Below are positions 59,747 to 64,000 of a DNA stretch of 64,000 bases, piece by piece. The stretch comes from Hallerella sp964587155 (GTDB lineage: Bacteria; Fibrobacterota; Fibrobacteria; Fibrobacterales; Fibrobacteraceae), in NCBI GenBank assembly GCA_964587155.1, contig CAZPKF010000014.1, positions 9,160-73,159 of the forward strand, given 5' to 3'. Numbering within the stretch: position 1 is the first letter of the stretch; each line of letters opens with the position of its first letter. A model generated the notes under the pieces. The model was not told the DNA's origin. It did no database searches and was given only the letters and a program-made list of their open reading frames with translations. A program made the translations under genes and the position numbers.

Positions 59747-59808
59747 AACCCGTGAAACGTTTTTCCAATATTCTCCCCAAATTCCCCGTTTTGGGGAAGT
59801 TTTCTGTT

Positions 59809-59823
59809 TGGCATGATTATTGC
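59809..59823 (+). promoter_or_regulatory. sigma-54 (-24/-12) promoter of groES-groL
   Basis: TGGCATG-ATTA-TTGC against consensus TGGCACG-N4-TTGC, with GG at -25/-24 and GC at -13/-12 in exact register. The predicted start is near 59835, giving a ~50-nt leader before the groES ATG. An inverted repeat TTCCCC-GTTTT-GGGGAA lies just upstream (59782-59798). Confidence 0.8.
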
Positions 59824-59885
59824 TAATTTCCCGAGCGAAGCCAAGCATTTTGGCGAAAACGTTTCAACAAAGAGGTAAAACTATC

Positions 59886-60167
59886 ATGATCAAGCCACTT
59901 GCAGACAGAGTTCTCATCGAACCCGCTCCGGCAGAAGACAAAACCGAAAGCGGACTCTACATTCCGGACAACGCCAAAGAAAAGCCCATGCAGGGAACAG
60001 TTGTCGCGGCTGGTCCGGGCAAAAAGGACGAAAACGGCAAGTCCATCGCCATGGACGTCAAAGTCGGAGACAAGGTTCTTTACGGAAAATACAGCGGCAC
60101 AGAAGTATCTGTCGAAGGCAAGGACTACCTCATCGTCCGCGAAAGCGATATTTTCGCCATCCTCTAA
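59886..60167 (+). CDS. groS: co-chaperonin GroES (Cpn10)
   Basis: 93 residues, the lid of the GroEL chamber. Typical sequence MIKPLADRVLIEPAPAEDKTESGLYIPDNAKEKP (mobile loop) ... GTVVAAGPGKKDENGK ... VKVGDKVLYGKYSGTEVSVEGKDYLIVRESDIFAIL. The ATG at 59886 is preceded by AGAGG, and the upstream in-frame ATG lies before the predicted transcription start. It precedes groL by 39 bp; no CIRCE element is present upstream. Confidence 0.98.
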   Translation: MIKPLADRVLIEPAPAEDKTESGLYIPDNAKEKPMQGTVVAAGPGKKDENGKSIAMDVKVGDKVLYGKYSGTEVSVEGKDYLIVRESDIFAIL

Positions 60168-60206
60168 GGCGAAACCACAAGGAATTATCATTAGGAGATT
60201 GATAAA

Positions 60207-61835
60207 ATGGCTAAGCAATTGAAATTCGATGTTGCAGCACGCGAAAAATTGATGAAAGGCGTTGACCAGCTCGCCGATGCGGTCAAAGTGACCCTTGGCC
60301 CCAAAGGCCGCAACGTCATGATCGGCAAGTCTTATGGTGCGCCCAACGTCACCAAAGACGGCGTGACTGTCGCAAAAGAAGTTGAACTCGAAGACACGTT
60401 CGAAAACTTGGGTGCCCAGATGGCGAAAGAAGTCGCCAGCAAGACTAGCGACACAGCCGGTGACGGCACCACCACAGCAACGGTTCTCGCTCAGGCGATT
60501 ACCCGCGAAGGCTTGAAGAATGTCGCCGCCGGAGCAAATCCGATGGATATCAAGCGCGGCATGGACAAGGCCGTTTCCGCTGTCATCGAAAAGCTCTCCA
60601 AAATGGCAGTCAAGATTAACGGCAAAGAACACATCGCCCAGGTTGCGACGATTTCTGCGAACAACGATCCCGAAATTGGCGAACTCCTCGCCAACGCCAT
60701 GGAAAAAGTCGGCAAGGACGGCGTTATTACGCTCGAAGAATCGAAGACCGCCGAAACAACCCTCGATGTCGTCGAAGGCATGCAATTCGACCGCGGCTAC
60801 CTTTCTCCGTATTTCGCCACGAACACCGATGCGATGGAAGTCAATCTGGAAAACCCCTTCATCTTGCTCTACGACAAGAAGATTAGCTCCATGAAGGATT
60901 TGCTCCCGATTCTCGAACAAGTCGCCAAACAGGGAAAATCCCTGCTCATCGTCGCCGAAGACGTTGACGGTGAAGCTCTCGCCACTCTCGTGGTGAACAA
61001 GATTCGCGGAACGTTGAAAGTCGCCGCAGTCAAGGCTCCGGGATTCGGCGACCGTCGCAAGGCGATGCTCCAGGATATCGCCATTTTGACCGGTGGTCAG
61101 CTCGTTTCCGAAGAACTCGGCGCAAAACTCGAAGACGCTCCGATTTCCGTTTTGGGACGCGCTAAATCTGTCACCATCACCAAGGACAACACAACGATTG
61201 TCGAAGGTGCCGGCGATGCAGAAGCCATCAAGGCTCGCGTTGGTCAAATCAAGAAGGCCATCGAAACGACGACAAGCGACTACGACCGCGAAAAGCTGCA
61301 AGAACGCTTGGCGAAACTCGCCGGTGGTGTTGCGGTCATCAAAGTCGGCGCCGCTACCGAAGTTGAAATGAAAGAAAAGAAGGACCGTGTCGATGATGCG
61401 ATGCACGCCACACGTGCCGCCGTCGAGGAAGGCATTGTCCCGGGCGGTGGAGTGGCCCTCATCCGCGCCGCAGACGCCATCGACAGCCTCCAATTCTCCG
61501 ATACAGACGAAGCGACCGGCGCCAAGATCATTCGCCGCGCCATCGAAGAACCGCTCCGTCAGATTGTGAAGAACGCCGGACTCGAAGATTCCGTCATCGT
61601 CAACAAGGTCAAGGAAGGCAAGGACGGCTTTGGTTACAACGCCAAGACCGACTCTTACGAAGACTTGATCAAGGCCGGTGTCATTGACCCGGCGAAGGTG
61701 ACGAAGACTGCGCTCAAGAACGCCGCTTCGATTGCATCCATGCTCCTTTCCACAGACTGTGTCATCGTGGAAAAGAAAGAAGACAAGCCGGTTGCTGCTC
61801 CGCAAATGGGCGGCGGCATGGGCGGCATGATGTAA
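60207..61835 (+). CDS. groL: chaperonin GroEL (Cpn60)
   Basis: 542 residues; ATP-driven folding chamber. Visible are VTLGPKGRNVMIGKSYGAP, TSDTAGDGTTTATVLAQAI (ATP site DGTTT), VEGMQFDRGYLSPYF, LEDAPISVLGRA-like apical region, AAVEEGIVPGGGVALIRA and the C-terminal GGM tail (QMGGGMGGMM). TTAGGAG precedes the ATG. Transcribed with groES from the -24/-12 promoter; a strong terminator follows. Confidence 0.99.
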   Translation: MAKQLKFDVAAREKLMKGVDQLADAVKVTLGPKGRNVMIGKSYGAPNVTKDGVTVAKEVELEDTFENLGAQMAKEVASKTSDTAGDGTTTATVLAQAITREGLKNVAAGANPMDIKRGMDKAVSAVIEKLSKMAVKINGKEHIAQVATISANNDPEIGELLANAMEKVGKDGVITLEESKTAETTLDVVEGMQFDRGYLSPYFATNTDAMEVNLENPFILLYDKKISSMKDLLPILEQVAKQGKSLLIVAEDVDGEALATLVVNKIRGTLKVAAVKAPGFGDRRKAMLQDIAILTGGQLVSEELGAKLEDAPISVLGRAKSVTITKDNTTIVEGAGDAEAIKARVGQIKKAIETTTSDYDREKLQERLAKLAGGVAVIKVGAATEVEMKEKKDRVDDAMHATRAAVEEGIVPGGGVALIRAADAIDSLQFSDTDEATGAKIIRRAIEEPLRQIVKNAGLEDSVIVNKVKEGKDGFGYNAKTDSYEDLIKAGVIDPAKVTKTALKNAASIASMLLSTDCVIVEKKEDKPVAAPQMGGGMGGMM

Positions 61836-61856
61836 TCATCCCCAAAAAAACTCTTT

Positions 61857-61882
61857 AGGTCGAGCTCCGCTCGACCTTTTTT
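61857..61882 (+). terminator. groL terminator
   Basis: AGGTCGAGC-TCC-GCTCGACCT followed by TTTTTT. It abuts the palindrome that starts the grpE control region, so grpE has its own promoter. Confidence 0.93.
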
Positions 61883-61897
61883 GTTTCAAAAAGAAAC
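61883..61897. promoter_or_regulatory. candidate enhancer site upstream of grpE
   Basis: GTTTCAAAAAGAAAC, same GTTTC-N5-GAAAC form as before groES and dnaK; 43 bp upstream of the -24 G. Confidence 0.7.
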
Positions 61898-61937
61898 ACA
61901 GTCCACGGTAAACCGCTCAAAATTCCCCATTTTCAAT

Positions 61938-61952
61938 AGGCATGGTTTTTGC
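61938..61952 (+). promoter_or_regulatory. sigma-54 (-24/-12) promoter of grpE
   Basis: AGGCATG-GTTT-TTGC, matching the GG/GC register exactly, predicted start ~61964, 42 nt before the ATG. An AAATTCCCCATTTT motif immediately upstream is shared (one base different) with the groES promoter. Confidence 0.75.
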
Positions 61953-62005
61953 TAATTGAAAATCAAAATATCACGAACATTTCTTCAAAAGGTATAACGG
62001 CAATC

Positions 62006-62638
62006 ATGGAAGACGCACAAAACCAAAATCCGCAAGAACACTTCAACGACGATATTATTCAAGAAGCCGAAAAGGCAATGGACGCAGCCCCCGGAGAAAA
62101 CGAAACTCCGAAAACGGAATCCCCAGAGACCGTTTTCGCCGACCCGAAAGATGCCGAAATCCAACAGCTGAAAGCGGAAGTCGCAAGCCTCCAGGCCGAC
62201 AGCGACGCATACAAAGACAAATTCGTGCGCTTGATGGCCGAATTCGAGAATTTCCGCCGGCGCTCCGCCAAAGAACAGCTCGACTTGGTTGAAACAGCAA
62301 ACGGTAAACTCCTCGAAAAGCTGTCCGAAGTTCTGGACAACTTCGAACGCGCCGCCCATCCCGACAACAACAAGCAAAAAGATTACGACTCTTTTGCCAA
62401 AGGCATTGGCATGATTCACGATCAATTTGCCAAGATTTTGAAAGACGCCGGCTTAGAACAACTCGACCCCGTTGGCGAGGAATTCAATCCAAATTTCCAC
62501 GAAGCACTGATACAGCAACCCTCGGAAACAGTTCCCAACGGTCATGTCGTTACAGTATTCCAAAAGGGTTACAAACTGAAAAACAAACTTTTGAAAACGG
62601 CCAAAGTCGTTGTTTCGTCAGGAAAACCGCAAAATTAA
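62006..62638 (+). CDS. grpE: nucleotide exchange factor GrpE
   Basis: 210 residues; dimeric exchange factor for DnaK. Acidic N-terminal tail, long coiled coil (AEIQQLKAEVASLQADSDAYKDKFVRLMAEFENFRRRSAKEQ), then the beta-wing domain with GMIHDQFAKILKDAGLEQLDPVGEEFNPNFHEALIQQPS and VVTVFQKGYKLKNKLLKTAKVVVS. ATG 62006 is used: the in-frame ATG at 61949 lies before the predicted transcription start. No hrcA gene precedes it. Confidence 0.97.
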   Translation: MEDAQNQNPQEHFNDDIIQEAEKAMDAAPGENETPKTESPETVFADPKDAEIQQLKAEVASLQADSDAYKDKFVRLMAEFENFRRRSAKEQLDLVETANGKLLEKLSEVLDNFERAAHPDNNKQKDYDSFAKGIGMIHDQFAKILKDAGLEQLDPVGEEFNPNFHEALIQQPSETVPNGHVVTVFQKGYKLKNKLLKTAKVVVSSGKPQN

Positions 62639-62661
62639 AGGAAACATTGCAACACCTTCGC

Positions 62662-62676
62662 GTTTCAAACTGAAAC
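62662..62676. promoter_or_regulatory. candidate enhancer site upstream of dnaK
   Basis: GTTTCAAACTGAAAC, third copy of GTTTC-N5-GAAAC, 87 bp upstream of the -24 G. A degenerate second site (GTGAAAAGCCTTTTAC) follows at once, as it does before groES. Confidence 0.7.
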
Positions 62677-62760
62677 ACTTTGTGAAAAGCCTTTTACCAT
62701 CGATCTTTTTTATGCTTAAATTTGGCAAAAAAAAGGTAAAAATTCAAAACGGGTAAACTT

Positions 62761-62775
62761 TGGCACACATTTTGC
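62761..62775 (+). promoter_or_regulatory. sigma-54 (-24/-12) promoter of dnaK
   Basis: TGGCACA-CATT-TTGC, the best match of the three to TGGCACG-N4-TTGC. Predicted start ~62787, 31 nt before the ATG. Confidence 0.82.
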
Positions 62776-62817
62776 TTTACTACAGCGCGGATTCAACAAG
62801 TTTAAGGAGAAGAACTT

Positions 62818-64000
62818 ATGAGCAAGATTATTGGAATTGATTTAGGAACGACAAACAGTTGCGTCGCCGTTATGGAAGGCGGCAAACCGGTCGTCATCGC
62901 CAACGCGGAAGGATTCCGCACGACTCCGTCCATTGTCGCATTCGGCAAAAACGGAGAACGTTTGGTCGGTCATGTGGCAAAACGCCAGGCGATTACAAAT
63001 CCGGAAAATACGATTTATTCCATCAAGCGTTTCATGGGACGCCGGGCGGGTGAATGCTCCGATGCAGAAAAGCACATGCCGTACAAGATTGTCGGCTCGG
63101 GCGACGAATTGCTCCGCGTAAAAGTAGGCGACAAGGAATTCGCCCCTCCCGAAATTTCTGCGATGGTTCTTCAGGCGATGAAGAAGACCGCCGAAGATTA
63201 CCTGGGACAACAGGTGACCAAAGCCGTCATCACGGTTCCCGCTTATTTTAGCGATTCTCAACGCCAAGCGACAAAAGATGCCGGCAAAATCGCCGGACTT
63301 GACGTCCTCCGCATTGTGAACGAACCGACTGCAGCCGCATTGGCTTACGGTCTCGATTCCAAGAAGAAGGAAAATGTTGCCGTTTACGATTTGGGCGGCG
63401 GAACTTTCGATATTTCGATTCTCGAAATTGATGATGGCATGTTCACCGTCAAAGCGACCAATGGTGACACGATGCTCGGCGGCGACAACTTTGACGAAGT
63501 GATTATCGATTGGATCAACGATGAATTCAAGAAGTCGAATCCGGGAATAGACCTGAAGAGCGACAAAATGGCCTTGCAACGCTTGAAGGATGCCGCAGAA
63601 AAGGCGAAGATTGACCTTTCCGCTACCACTTTGACGAACATCAATTTGCCGTTCATCACTGCCGATGCGACGGGACCGAAACATTTGGATTTGACCCTTT
63701 CCAGGGCGAAATTCGATCAGTTGACAGCCAATCTGGTGGAACGCACCATTGGCCCTTGCCAAAAATGTTTGGAAGACTCCGGACTCAAGCTTTCTGACAT
63801 CGACGAAGTGGTTCTTGTCGGCGGCTCGACCCGTATTCCGGCAGTCCAGGCGAAAGTAAAGGAATTCTTCGGCAAGGAACCGAACAAGAGCGTGAACCCG
63901 GACGAAGTCGTTGCTGTTGGTGCTGCTGTTCAAGGCGGAGTTCTTGCCGGCGATGCATCTACCGGTGGAATCCTCCTCCTCGACGTGACACCGCTTTCCC
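62818..64000 (+). CDS. dnaK: chaperone DnaK (Hsp70), 3' end outside window
   Basis: 394 codons visible of ~630. The ATPase domain starts MSKIIGIDLGTTNSCVAVMEGG and contains AVITVPAYFSDSQRQATKDAGKIAGL, RIVNEPTAAALAYGLDS, VYDLGGGTFDISILE and VVLVGGSTRIPAVQAKVKEFFG. The window ends in the linker region (LLLDVTPLS). AAGGAG sits 6-7 nt before the ATG. It has its own -24/-12 promoter and palindrome, and follows grpE. Confidence 0.99.
   Translation, partial: MSKIIGIDLGTTNSCVAVMEGGKPVVIANAEGFRTTPSIVAFGKNGERLVGHVAKRQAITNPENTIYSIKRFMGRRAGECSDAEKHMPYKIVGSGDELLRVKVGDKEFAPPEISAMVLQAMKKTAEDYLGQQVTKAVITVPAYFSDSQRQATKDAGKIAGLDVLRIVNEPTAAALAYGLDSKKKENVAVYDLGGGTFDISILEIDDGMFTVKATNGDTMLGGDNFDEVIIDWINDEFKKSNPGIDLKSDKMALQRLKDAAEKAKIDLSATTLTNINLPFITADATGPKHLDLTLSRAKFDQLTANLVERTIGPCQKCLEDSGLKLSDIDEVVLVGGSTRIPAVQAKVKEFFGKEPNKSVNPDEVVAVGAAVQGGVLAGDASTGGILLLDVTPLS

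Noticed and set aside
59648..59885. CIRCE/HrcA operator or sigma-32 promoter before groES
   Set aside because: No TTAGCACTC-N9-GAGTGCTAA or recognisable sigma-32 pair was found by eye; the -24/-12 match and palindrome explain the region better.
59823..61805. 660-codon open frame antisense to groES/groL
   Set aside because: Shadow of the strongly biased groL coding frame: no ribosome site or recognisable domain, and the opposite strand is unmistakably GroEL.

Overview
The window looks like chromosome from a member of the Fibrobacterota (Fibrobacter or a close relative). The support is indirect but consistent: a FISUMP-type C-terminal domain on the first protein, serine-run linkers behind lipoprotein signals, PCMD-type surface lipoproteins, a giant Fibrobacter-style GH9 cellulase and a bacterial XPB helicase. 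Gene density is high. There is no integrase, transposase, prophage or CRISPR array.

Layout. 1-6410 (+): a cell-surface cluster of two paralogous Cys-repeat lipoproteins (the first cut by the window edge), an outer-membrane barrel and a 50-residue lipoprotein. 6903-11359 (-): barrel plus two PCMD lipoproteins, probably a glycan-handling surface unit. 11902-19101: glyA, an ECF sigma/anti-sigma/CpxP-like stress cassette, a dusA-like gene, an XPB helicase and a MATE exporter. 19150-29279 (+): a compact run of primase/RepA-like ATPase, degenerate TrmA-like protein, LysM protein, tiny membrane protein, histidine kinase, response regulator, beta-propeller protein and Smr protein. 29343-36011: tRNA-Pro(CGG), a lipoprotein, an aminotransferase, a tiny membrane protein, glyS and valS. 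36033-40367 (-): a broken lipoprotein, a CapA-like lipoprotein, prfC, a small ORF, a decayed SirTM sirtuin and a cupin. 40489-49077: a CHASE2 adenylate/guanylate cyclase, dCMP deaminase, tRNA-Pro(TGG), a COG0523 GTPase, VanZ, a ZnuB-like permease, a HAD phosphatase and a dGTPase. 49226-59647: a CBM9-like protein, an M23 peptidase, a PKD-like lipoprotein and a 2203-residue GH9 cellulase. 59732-64000: groES-groL, grpE and dnaK (cut by the window edge).

Most notable signal. groES, grpE and dnaK are each preceded by a -24/-12 (sigma-54, RpoN) promoter match with exact spacing and, 43-87 bp further upstream, by a 15-bp palindrome GTTTC-N5-GAAAC. No CIRCE element or hrcA gene is seen. This suggests that the main chaperone regulon is driven by RpoN and a dedicated enhancer-binding activator instead of sigma-32 or HrcA.

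Other notable items: a dispersed intergenic repeat family at four loci; a SirTM pseudogene whose intact motifs survive in different frames; a recurrent TATATT/TAAATT -10 hexamer 6-8 nt before start codons, implying leaderless mRNAs; a perfect 22-bp palindrome between the cellulase and a divergent lipoprotein; and a TrmA-like protein lacking the catalytic cysteine, coupled to a primase-type ATPase.
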